In this document: piece by piece, positions 56,592 to 64,000 of the stretch
Position numbering within the stretch: position 1 is the stretch's first letter
Layout: each line of letters opens with the position of its first letter
Origin: Acinetobacter sp. C26M
GTDB taxonomy: Bacteria; Pseudomonadota; Gammaproteobacteria; Pseudomonadales; Moraxellaceae
Reading direction: 5' to 3'
Assembly (NCBI RefSeq): GCF_023702675.1
Contig: NZ_CP098478.1
Location: 744,001-808,000, forward strand
DNA: 64,000 nucleotides
Made by a program: the position numbers and the translations under genes
The notes under the pieces: model-generated
Databases searched by the model: none
The model's input: only the letters and a program-made list of their open reading frames with translations
What the model was told of the DNA's origin: nothing

Positions 56592-59276
56592 ATGGCTACA
56601 ATTCATGTCGATGGAAAATCGTATGAAGTCAACGGCTCAGAAAACTTGCTACAAGCATGTCTTAGCCTTGGCATCGACATCCCGTATTTTTGTTGGCACC
56701 CATCCTTAGGTTCAGTTGGTTCTTGTCGTCAATGTGCGGTGACTCAGTATGCGAATCCTGAGGATACACGTGGGCGTTTGGTCATGTCATGTATGACACC
56801 AGCTGCCGACAATACTTTTATCTCGATTGAAGACAAAGAAGCAACGGATTTCCGTGCATCGATTGTTGAATTCTTGATGACGAATCACCCACACGACTGT
56901 CCAGTCTGTGAAGAAGGTGGTCACTGTCATTTACAAGATATGACTGTGATGACTCAGCACGATCGTCGTCGCTATCGCTTTACTAAACGTACTCACCACA
57001 ACCAAGAGTTGGGTTCGTTTATTGCGCATGAGATGAACCGTTGTATCGCGTGCTATCGTTGTGTGCGTTATTACAAAGATTATGCTGGCGGCACTGACTT
57101 TGGTGTCTATGCCAATGCATCACGTGTTTACTTCGGTCGTCCAGAGTCAGGCACTTTAGAGTCTGAATTCTCAGGTAACTTGACTGAAGTTTGTCCAACA
57201 GGTGTATTCACGGATAAGACGCATTCAGCACGTTATAACCGTAAATGGGACATGCAATATGCGCCAAGCGTATGTTTCGGTTGCTCTTCAGGTTGTAACA
57301 TCTCTCCGGGTGAGCGTTATGGCGAAATCCGTCGTGTTGAAAACCGTTTCAATGGTTCAGTGAATCAATACTTCCTTTGCGATAAAGGTCGTTTCGGTAC
57401 AGGTTATGTGAATCGTGAAGATCGTCCACGTCAACCGCAGTTCCGTAATGGTGAAACTGTTGCAACTGTGAGTGTTGATCAGGCACTTGATCAAGTGATT
57501 GCTCAGCTTCAAGGCAAGAAGGTATTAGGGATTGGTTCTCCACGCGCGAGCTTGGAATCTAACTACGCACTTCGTGAATTGGTTGGACAAGACAACTACT
57601 CAACAGGTATGTCTCAGAAAGACCAAAACTTGGTTGAGTTAGCTGCATCAATCATGCAAACACAGGGTATTTACAACCCGAACATGCGTGAAATTGAAAG
57701 CTATGATGCGGTGTTGATCTTGGGTGAAGACTTGACTCAAACTGCGCCACGTATGGCTTTATCGGTTCGCCAAGCTGCGAAAAATAAAGCTAAAGAAATG
57801 GCTGCTGCAACACGTACACCAGACTGGCTGGCTGAACCTGTACAACGTATCGGTCAAGATGCAAAATCACCAATCTATATCCTTGCTGCAACACAAACGC
57901 GTTTAGCGGATGTTGCGACAGGTGAAGTGGTCGCATCTCCAAATGACATCGCACGTTTAGGTTTCGCAGTTGCTGCTGCTGTTAAAGGTGAAGCGCTTTC
58001 TGGTTTAGCGGATGATGCAAAAGCATTTGCGCAAACCATTGCAGATACTTTGAAAGCGGCGAAAAAGCCATTGATTATCTCTGGTACGAGCTTACAAGAT
58101 TCTGCAATCATGGAAGCTGCAGCTCAAGTTGCACAAAACTTAGGTGAACATGCGGGCTTATCATTGACTGTTCCTGAAGTGAACTCAATGGGCTTGGCGC
58201 TGTTTGGTGGCTTAAGCTTAGAACAAGCCTTTGCACAAGATTATGATGCAGTGGTTGTGATTGAAAATGACTTAACTCGTCGTTTACCAGTTGCTCAAGT
58301 GAAAGCTGCATTTGACAAGGCTGAGACTGTGATCGTACTCGATCATAGCGAAACTGAAACCTTGAAACTTGCGGATATTGTACTTTCAGCAGCAAGTTTC
58401 GCTGAAGGTGACGGTACTGTCGTGAGCCAAGAAGGCCGTGCACAACGTTTCTATCAAGTGTATGACCCAAGCTACTACAAACCTGAATATGCGATCAAAG
58501 AATCATGGCGTTGGTTACATGCCATTGAGACTGGTCTCAAAGGCAAAGCAGTGGATTGGACATTGCTTGATGATGTGATTGATGACATCGTGAAAAATGT
58601 TCCTGTGCTTGCTGCAATTGAAGACGTTGCGCCAGATGCTGGCTATCGTATCCACGGTTTGAAAATTGCACGTGAACCACGTCGTTACTCAGGTCGTACT
58701 GCAATGCGTGCGCCGTTATCGATTCACGAACCTAAGCAACCGACGGATATCGACTCTGCATTAACATTCTCTATGGAAGGTTATGTGGGGAATCAGACAG
58801 CATCTTCATTGGTACCTTTCGCATGGTCTGCGGGGTGGAACTCACCACAAGCTTGGAACAAATACCAAGATGAAGTGGGTGGTCACTTAAAAGGTGGTGA
58901 TTCGGGTGTACGTTTATTCGATCGTTTAGCAAAACGTCCTGCGCGTAGCTATGTTGCACCTTCAGCTGTTGTTGTGAATCCTGAAAGCTTCCGCCTTGTG
59001 CCAATGCACCATATTTTTGGTTCTGGCGAATTCACCATTAAAACACCTGCGATGGAATCTCGTATTCCTGAAGCAATGTTTGCAGTGGGTGAGCAAGATG
59101 CGACACGCTTAAATGTTCAAGACGGTCAACGTATTACAGTGAAAGCGGGTGAAACGAGTATTAGCTTGCCAGTACAAGTGATCGAATATTTACCAACAGG
59201 TTATATTGGTTACCCAATTGGTTTAGCACCAACTGTTTCATTGGCAGAGCCTGTTTCTGTGGCGGTAGGAGTGTAA
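56592..59276 (+). CDS. nuoG: NADH-quinone oxidoreductase subunit G
   Basis: The 75-kDa-type subunit. The N-terminal [2Fe-2S] domain has [16 protein letters not shown]; the next segment [15 protein letters not shown] and [11 protein letters not shown] carry more clusters; and [11 protein letters not shown] with a downstream CDKGRFG is the extra N7-type cluster found in E. coli. A molybdopterin-oxidoreductase-like domain follows to 894 aa. It is typical in length. Confidence 0.97.
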   Translation: MATIHVDGKSYEVNGSENLLQACLSLGIDIPYFCWHPSLGSVGSCRQCAVTQYANPEDTRGRLVMSCMTPAADNTFISIEDKEATDFRASIVEFLMTNHPHDCPVCEEGGHCHLQDMTVMTQHDRRRYRFTKRTHHNQELGSFIAHEMNRCIACYRCVRYYKDYAGGTDFGVYANASRVYFGRPESGTLESEFSGNLTEVCPTGVFTDKTHSARYNRKWDMQYAPSVCFGCSSGCNISPGERYGEIRRVENRFNGSVNQYFLCDKGRFGTGYVNREDRPRQPQFRNGETVATVSVDQALDQVIAQLQGKKVLGIGSPRASLESNYALRELVGQDNYSTGMSQKDQNLVELAASIMQTQGIYNPNMREIESYDAVLILGEDLTQTAPRMALSVRQAAKNKAKEMAAATRTPDWLAEPVQRIGQDAKSPIYILAATQTRLADVATGEVVASPNDIARLGFAVAAAVKGEALSGLADDAKAFAQTIADTLKAAKKPLIISGTSLQDSAIMEAAAQVAQNLGEHAGLSLTVPEVNSMGLALFGGLSLEQAFAQDYDAVVVIENDLTRRLPVAQVKAAFDKAETVIVLDHSETETLKLADIVLSAASFAEGDGTVVSQEGRAQRFYQVYDPSYYKPEYAIKESWRWLHAIETGLKGKAVDWTLLDDVIDDIVKNVPVLAAIEDVAPDAGYRIHGLKIAREPRRYSGRTAMRAPLSIHEPKQPTDIDSALTFSMEGYVGNQTASSLVPFAWSAGWNSPQAWNKYQDEVGGHLKGGDSGVRLFDRLAKRPARSYVAPSAVVVNPESFRLVPMHHIFGSGEFTIKTPAMESRIPEAMFAVGEQDATRLNVQDGQRITVKAGETSISLPVQVIEYLPTGYIGYPIGLAPTVSLAEPVSVAVGV

Positions 59277-59279
59277 TTC

Positions 59280-60296
59280 ATGAATCAAGAAATTATACGT
59301 CAAACGCCACTTTGGGCTGAGAACTGGCCAATCGCTTATTCAGTGATTCAGGCGATTGTGATCTTGCTGGTGGTGGTTTTAGTTGCTGCTTTGATGTCAT
59401 TTATTGAGCGTCGTCTCTTGGCATTATGGCAAGACCGTTATGGTCCAAACCGTGTTGGTCCGGGTGGTATGTTCCAGATCGTTGCCGACATGCTCAAGAT
59501 CATGTTCAAAGAAGACTGGACACCAAAGTTTGCTGATAAGCTGACTTTCCGTTTAGCACCAGCAGTTGCGATGGCAACTGCGGTACTTTCGTTTATGGTG
59601 ATTCCTGTAAGTCCTACACTGGGCGTTGCGGATATGAGTATCGGCCTATTGTTCTTTATGGCAATGGCAGGTATTGCAGTTTATGCAGTGTTATTTGGTG
59701 GTTGGGCATCTAACAACAAATACTCATTACTCGGTGGTCTTCGTTCTGCTGCTCAAACCATTTCTTATGAAGTGTTCTTGGGTATCTCGTTGATGGGTGT
59801 GGTTGCGATTGCAGGTTCATTCAACCTTCGTGAGATTGTTGAAGCACAACGTGATATGTGGTTCATCATTCCTCAGTTCTTAGGTTTCTTGATCTTTGTG
59901 GTTGCGGGTGTTGCGGTAACTCACCGTCACCCATTCGACCAACCAGAAGCTGAACAAGAATTGGCTGAAGGTTACCATGTTGAATATGGTGGTATGAAGT
60001 GGGGGATGTTCTTCGTTGCGGAATACGTCAACGTTGTTTTGATCTCTGCTTTGATCGTGACTTTATTCTTCGGCGGATGGCTTGCACCATTTAACTTAGA
60101 AATTCCATTTGTTCCACCATTATTCTGGTTCGTGATTAAAACAGCATTCTTTGTAATGATGTTTGTCTTGGCGCGTGGCTCGTTAATGCGTCCACGTTAT
60201 GACCAAGTGATGAACTTTGGTTGGAAAGTTTGTTTGCCATTGGCGTTGGTCAACTTGTTAGTGACTGGTGCTGTGATTCTGATGAATCAGGCCTAG
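59280..60296 (+). CDS. nuoH: NADH-quinone oxidoreductase subunit H
   Basis: A membrane subunit with eight helices that forms part of the quinone chamber. The acidic loop [20 protein letters not shown] is well conserved. Length is 338 aa. It starts 3 nt after nuoG. Confidence 0.97.
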   Translation: MNQEIIRQTPLWAENWPIAYSVIQAIVILLVVVLVAALMSFIERRLLALWQDRYGPNRVGPGGMFQIVADMLKIMFKEDWTPKFADKLTFRLAPAVAMATAVLSFMVIPVSPTLGVADMSIGLLFFMAMAGIAVYAVLFGGWASNNKYSLLGGLRSAAQTISYEVFLGISLMGVVAIAGSFNLREIVEAQRDMWFIIPQFLGFLIFVVAGVAVTHRHPFDQPEAEQELAEGYHVEYGGMKWGMFFVAEYVNVVLISALIVTLFFGGWLAPFNLEIPFVPPLFWFVIKTAFFVMMFVLARGSLMRPRYDQVMNFGWKVCLPLALVNLLVTGAVILMNQA

Positions 60297-60314
60297 GACA
60301 GCAGGGAGTACAAA

Positions 60315-60857
60315 ATGTATAAAATTCTAGCTGGCTTTGGATCGATTGTACGTTCGTTATGGATGGTGTTCAGCCATGTAACACGTAAACGTGACACGAT
60401 CTTATATCCAGAAGTACCAGGTGAACAAATTGCGCCTCCACGCTATCGCGGTCGTATCGTATTAACGCGTGATCCAGATGGTGAAGAGCGTTGTGTGGCA
60501 TGTAACCTTTGTGCGGTTGCATGTCCAGTGGGCTGTATTTCATTGCAAAAAGCGGAAAAAGAAGATGGGCGTTGGTATCCAGAATTTTTCCGTATTAACT
60601 TCTCACGCTGCATTTTCTGCGGTATGTGTGAAGAAGCATGTCCAACGACAGCGATTCAGATGACACCAGATTTCGAACTTGGTGAATATGTACGTCAAGA
60701 CTTGGTATATGAGAAAGAAAACTTACTCATTTCTGGACCTGGTAAATATCCTGACTACAACTTCTATCGCGTAACAGGTATGGCTGTGAGCGGTAAAGAA
60801 AAAGGTCAAGCACAAAAAGAAAGTGCACCAGTAGATGTACGGAGCTTATTACCATGA
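60315..60857 (+). CDS. nuoI: NADH-quinone oxidoreductase subunit I
   Basis: Two [4Fe-4S] ferredoxin motifs, [15 protein letters not shown] and [13 protein letters not shown], form clusters N6a and N6b. Length is 180 aa. It overlaps nuoJ by 4 nt. Confidence 0.97.
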   Translation: MYKILAGFGSIVRSLWMVFSHVTRKRDTILYPEVPGEQIAPPRYRGRIVLTRDPDGEERCVACNLCAVACPVGCISLQKAEKEDGRWYPEFFRINFSRCIFCGMCEEACPTTAIQMTPDFELGEYVRQDLVYEKENLLISGPGKYPDYNFYRVTGMAVSGKEKGQAQKESAPVDVRSLLP

Positions 60858-61375
60858 TGTGGCCATTTTATTTGATGGCACTTGTGGCCATTGTTTCGAC
60901 AGTACGTGTTGTGACCAACACCAATCCTGTGCATGCATTACTTAGCTTGATCGTTTCTCTTCTTGCGGTTGCTGGCATTTTCATGATCGTGGGTGCGCCG
61001 TTTGCGGCTGCCCTTGAGATCATCGTTTATGCGGGTGCGATCATGGTCTTGTTCGTCTTCGTTGTCATGATGTTGAACCTTGGACAAGATACCATTGAAC
61101 AAGAAAGCAAATGGTTGACTTCAGATGCTTGGGCTTTTCCTGCACTTATGAGCTTTTTATTGGGCTTAATCTTGGTGTGGATGCTCGGTGGTGAATACAC
61201 CACGATTTCTGCGCCAATGGGGACAGAAGTTGTTGGTCCTAAAGCCGTTGGTCAAGCACTATTTACTCACTATCTATTATTGGTAGAAGTTGCCGCGATG
61301 TTATTGCTTGCAGCACTTGTTGCAGCATTCCACTTAGGCAAACGTGAACCAGGTGCAGAAGAGGATAAAGAATAA
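60854..61375 (+). CDS. nuoJ: NADH-quinone oxidoreductase subunit J
   Basis: A five-helix membrane subunit with the key segment [20 protein letters not shown]. Length is 173 aa. Its stop codon overlaps the nuoK start. Confidence 0.96.
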   Translation: MMWPFYLMALVAIVSTVRVVTNTNPVHALLSLIVSLLAVAGIFMIVGAPFAAALEIIVYAGAIMVLFVFVVMMLNLGQDTIEQESKWLTSDAWAFPALMSFLLGLILVWMLGGEYTTISAPMGTEVVGPKAVGQALFTHYLLLVEVAAMLLLAALVAAFHLGKREPGAEEDKE

Positions 61376-61683
61376 TGGGACACATCCCTTTAGAACATGG
61401 TTTGATCGTTGCAACCATCCTTTTTGCACTGGGTTTTTACGGTGTAATGGTGCGACGCAACCTTTTATTTATGCTAATGAGCCTTGAGGTGATGATGAAT
61501 GCTGCTGCGTTGGCATTCGTCTTGGCAGGTAGTGTTTGGGCTCAGCCAGATGGACAGATCATGTTCATTTTGATCCTGACGCTTGCTGCAGCAGAGGCAT
61601 GTATTGGTCTTGCGATCGTCCTTCAGTTTTATCATCGCTTCCATCACTTGGATGTGGATGCTGCTAGTGAGATGCGCGGATGA
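61375..61683 (+). CDS. nuoK: NADH-quinone oxidoreductase subunit K
   Basis: A small three-helix membrane subunit. Conserved membrane Glu residues are in [12 protein letters not shown] and [13 protein letters not shown]. Length is 102 aa. It overlaps nuoL by 4 nt. Confidence 0.96.
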   Translation: MGHIPLEHGLIVATILFALGFYGVMVRRNLLFMLMSLEVMMNAAALAFVLAGSVWAQPDGQIMFILILTLAAAEACIGLAIVLQFYHRFHHLDVDAASEMRG

Positions 61684-63575
61684 GTACATTATATTTAACC
61701 GTTTTATTTCCGCTCATTGGTTTTATCCTTTTAGCGGCAGGGCGTGACAAACTTTCTGAAAATGTAGCTGCCATTATTGGCGTCGGTTCAGTGGGTTTAT
61801 CTGCGTTATTTGCTTTAATTGCCGGTCTTGCATTTACCAGCAGTGGTCAAGCCGTTTTTGTTCAACACTTATGGACTTGGTTCAGTGTTGGCGGTTTTGA
61901 GCCAGGTATCAGCTTACATTTAGATGGCTTGTCATTATTGATGACAGGTATGGTCACAGGTGTTGGCTTCCTGATTCACATCTTCGCATCATGGTATATG
62001 CGTGGTGAAGAAGGTTATGCGCGTTTCTTCTCTTATTTCAACCTATTCGTTGCCAGCATGTTGTTGTTGGTATTGGGCGATAACTTGGCGTTATTGTTCT
62101 TAGGTTGGGAAGGCGTAGGTCTGTGCTCTTACTTATTGATTGGTTTCTACTACTCAAACCCTGCAAATGGTTGGGCGGCAATCAAAGCATTCACAGTAAC
62201 ACGTGTGGGTGACGTATTCTTACTCATCGCATTGTTCTTGCTTTATCAACAATTTGGTACTTTGAATATTCAGTACATTGTTGAAAATGCAGCGACGGTT
62301 ATGACACAAAGCTCATCATTGTCGATCTGGACAGCATTGATGTTGTTCTTGGGTGCAGCGGGTAAATCAGCGCAAATTCCATTACAAACTTGGTTAGCTG
62401 ATGCGATGGCTGGTCCTACGCCAGTATCTGCATTGATCCACGCTGCAACAATGGTTACAGCGGGTGTGTACTTATGCTGCCGTATGTTCTCTGTGATGGA
62501 AATGGCACCAGAAGTAATGCAGTTCATCTCGATTACAGGTGCTGTGACTTTGCTGGTTGCTGGCTTTGCCGCATTGGTGCAAACCGATATCAAACGTATC
62601 TTGGCTTACTCAACCATGAGTCAGCTCGGTTATATGTTTATGGCAGTGGGTGCTGAAGCATACCAAGCTGGTTTATTCCACATGTTGGCTCACGCATTCT
62701 TCAAAGCGTTATTGTTCCTTTCGTCAGGTGCAGTGATTCTTGCATGTCATCACGAACAAAACATTTTCAAAATGGGTGGATTACGTCACAAGATTCCATT
62801 CGTATTCTGGTGTTTTGTAATCGGTGGTGGCGCATTGGCAGCACTTCCAATCGTGACCGTTGGCTTTTTCTCTAAAGATGCGATCTTGGGTGCAGTCTAT
62901 GCACAGTCTACAATTGCAAATCTTCCGCTTTACAATACGTTGTATTGGGTGGGTGTTGCGGGTGCATTCTTAACGTCTATCTATACTTTCCGTTTAATTT
63001 GGGTGGTATTCTTTGGCGAAGAAAAAACCCATGCACATGCGATTCATGGCGTCACTTACTGGGGTCCACTTGCGATTCTTGCTACGTTATCAACAGGTAT
63101 CGGCTACTTCCTGCAAGCGCCAGTTGCAAAATTATTGACTGCGGCAAGCATTCCAAGTTTTGTTGTTCCTGAGAGCTTAGAAGCAGCTGTTGCACATGCT
63201 GAACATTTAGCAAGTGGTGTTGCCCTTGCTGGTTTAGCTGTGGGTATCTTCTTGTTTGCTTTTGCATACGGTGCAGTAAAAGCTTTTGCTCAAACATCTT
63301 TGGGTTCAGGTTTAGCGCACATTTGCCGTACAGCATTTGGTTTCGATGCTTTGTATGACATCGTATTTGTAAAACCTTATTTATTGATTGCGAAAATTTT
63401 AGGTCGTGATCCAGTTGACGGTTTATGGTTAGTACTCCCTGCAATTGTGAAGGGTGGTAATAGCTTTACAAGTTCGCGTCAAACAGGTTCATTACGTGAA
63501 TACGCTTCAAGCATGTCACTCGGTGTAGTGGTGTTATTGATGATCTTGATCGTGATTCAGGTTGTGGGGAAATAA
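61680..63575 (+). CDS. nuoL: NADH-quinone oxidoreductase subunit L
   Basis: An antiporter-like proton-pumping subunit with about 14-16 helices and the long lateral helix near the C-terminus. The conserved [15 protein letters not shown] and the Lys in [17 protein letters not shown] surroundings are visible. Length is 631 aa. Confidence 0.97.
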   Translation: MSTLYLTVLFPLIGFILLAAGRDKLSENVAAIIGVGSVGLSALFALIAGLAFTSSGQAVFVQHLWTWFSVGGFEPGISLHLDGLSLLMTGMVTGVGFLIHIFASWYMRGEEGYARFFSYFNLFVASMLLLVLGDNLALLFLGWEGVGLCSYLLIGFYYSNPANGWAAIKAFTVTRVGDVFLLIALFLLYQQFGTLNIQYIVENAATVMTQSSSLSIWTALMLFLGAAGKSAQIPLQTWLADAMAGPTPVSALIHAATMVTAGVYLCCRMFSVMEMAPEVMQFISITGAVTLLVAGFAALVQTDIKRILAYSTMSQLGYMFMAVGAEAYQAGLFHMLAHAFFKALLFLSSGAVILACHHEQNIFKMGGLRHKIPFVFWCFVIGGGALAALPIVTVGFFSKDAILGAVYAQSTIANLPLYNTLYWVGVAGAFLTSIYTFRLIWVVFFGEEKTHAHAIHGVTYWGPLAILATLSTGIGYFLQAPVAKLLTAASIPSFVVPESLEAAVAHAEHLASGVALAGLAVGIFLFAFAYGAVKAFAQTSLGSGLAHICRTAFGFDALYDIVFVKPYLLIAKILGRDPVDGLWLVLPAIVKGGNSFTSSRQTGSLREYASSMSLGVVVLLMILIVIQVVGK

Positions 63576-63576
63576 A

Positions 63577-64000
63577 ATGGAAAACAATTTAATTTTACCC
63601 GCACTGATTTTAGTTCCTTTCATTGCTGGTTTTATTTGTTGGTTAGTCGATAAATACGACCAACATTTGCCGCGCTGGATTGCCTTGATTGGTATGTTGA
63701 TTACCTTCGGTTTAGGCATTGCACTGTGGCAAAGTGGTACATTTAGCTACGAGTTGGGCGGTAAAGTCCCGACTTGGGCGGCTGAATTCCATCTTCCATG
63801 GATTCAGACTTTAGGCATTAGCATTCACTTAGCGGTGGATGGTTTATCTCTACTTATGGTGTTGTTGACTGCATTACTGGGTGTACTTGCAGTTGGCTGT
63901 TCATGGGGTGAGATTCAAAAGAACGTTGGTTTCTTCCATTTAAACTTACTTTGGAGTTTAGGTGGGGTCATCGGTGTATTCTTGGCGATTGACTTATTTT
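63577..64000 (+). CDS. nuoM: NADH-quinone oxidoreductase subunit M, N-terminal part (window edge)
   Basis: ATG 63577 begins one base after the nuoL stop codon. The first 141 residues show antiporter-like helices and LAVDGLSLLMVLLTALLG, typical of NuoM. The frame is open to the last base, and the gene continues off the right edge. Confidence 0.95.
   Translation, partial: MENNLILPALILVPFIAGFICWLVDKYDQHLPRWIALIGMLITFGLGIALWQSGTFSYELGGKVPTWAAEFHLPWIQTLGISIHLAVDGLSLLMVLLTALLGVLAVGCSWGEIQKNVGFFHLNLLWSLGGVIGVFLAIDLF

Noticed and set aside
1..64000. CRISPR arrays and classical insertion sequences
   Set aside because: No regularly spaced repeats of CRISPR size and no complete IS transposase gene were found; the repeats at 24.4-24.9 kb and 41.67-41.73 kb are transposon end sites.

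Overview
The window looks like chromosomal DNA from Acinetobacter (Moraxellaceae, Gammaproteobacteria). Support comes from bfmRS, a fused nuoCD gene inside a nuoA-M operon, a betIBA regulon with two BCCT transporters, an nrdB with a long N-terminal extension, a TorF-type porin, and moderate to low G+C coding with many A/T-rich intergenic stretches. These are family recognitions by eye; no database search was run.

Layout. 1-4470: tail of an unidentified gene, a guanidine-II riboswitch with its SMR guanidinium exporter (gdx), a methylated-DNA repair methyltransferase, argJ, nadA, then a four-tRNA operon (Pro-Arg-His-Pro). 4562-11793: a small secreted protein, a GMC oxidoreductase, an NAD-salvage block (NrtR-like regulator, nadV, and a short Prs that lacks the PRPP-binding loop), and a zinc-type alcohol dehydrogenase. 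11821-20637: the glycine-betaine locus. Porin, betA, betB and betI read leftward, betT1 and betT2 read rightward, and a perfect 40-bp palindrome lies between betI and betT1. 20648-24100: a small membrane protein, an MFS exporter and mqo.

24455-41734 is a 17.3-kb Tn7/Tn5053-like transposon. It has 24-bp terminal inverted repeats (22/24 identical), internal end repeats, a perfect 5-bp target duplication (TATTG), and a TniQ gene plus a 5'-truncated TniB at the nrdB-proximal end. No TniA transposase is present. It lies 8 bp beyond the nrdB stop codon and has separated nrdB from its own terminator, which is now 17 kb away. The cargo is (i) an uncharacterised 417-aa protein with a DyP-type peroxidase, (ii) an 83-aa small protein with an HExxH protein resembling peptide beta-hydroxylases, (iii) a four-gene SMC/kleisin/Toprim system resembling Wadjet but in the order SMC-KITE-kleisin-nuclease, and (iv) a SIR2-HerA pair. 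Modules iii and iv match known defence architectures. Modules i and ii are the best candidates for something undescribed.

41748-64000: nrdB, a 43-aa membrane ORF, nrdA (a DnaA-box-like site upstream), bfmR-bfmS, a small conserved-looking protein, a MASE1-GGDEF diguanylate cyclase, and the respiratory complex I operon nuoA-nuoM, which runs off the right edge inside nuoM.

Main limits: no alignments, structure predictions or genome comparisons could be run, so transposon ends, operators and starts rest on direct reading. Family names rest on motif recognition.
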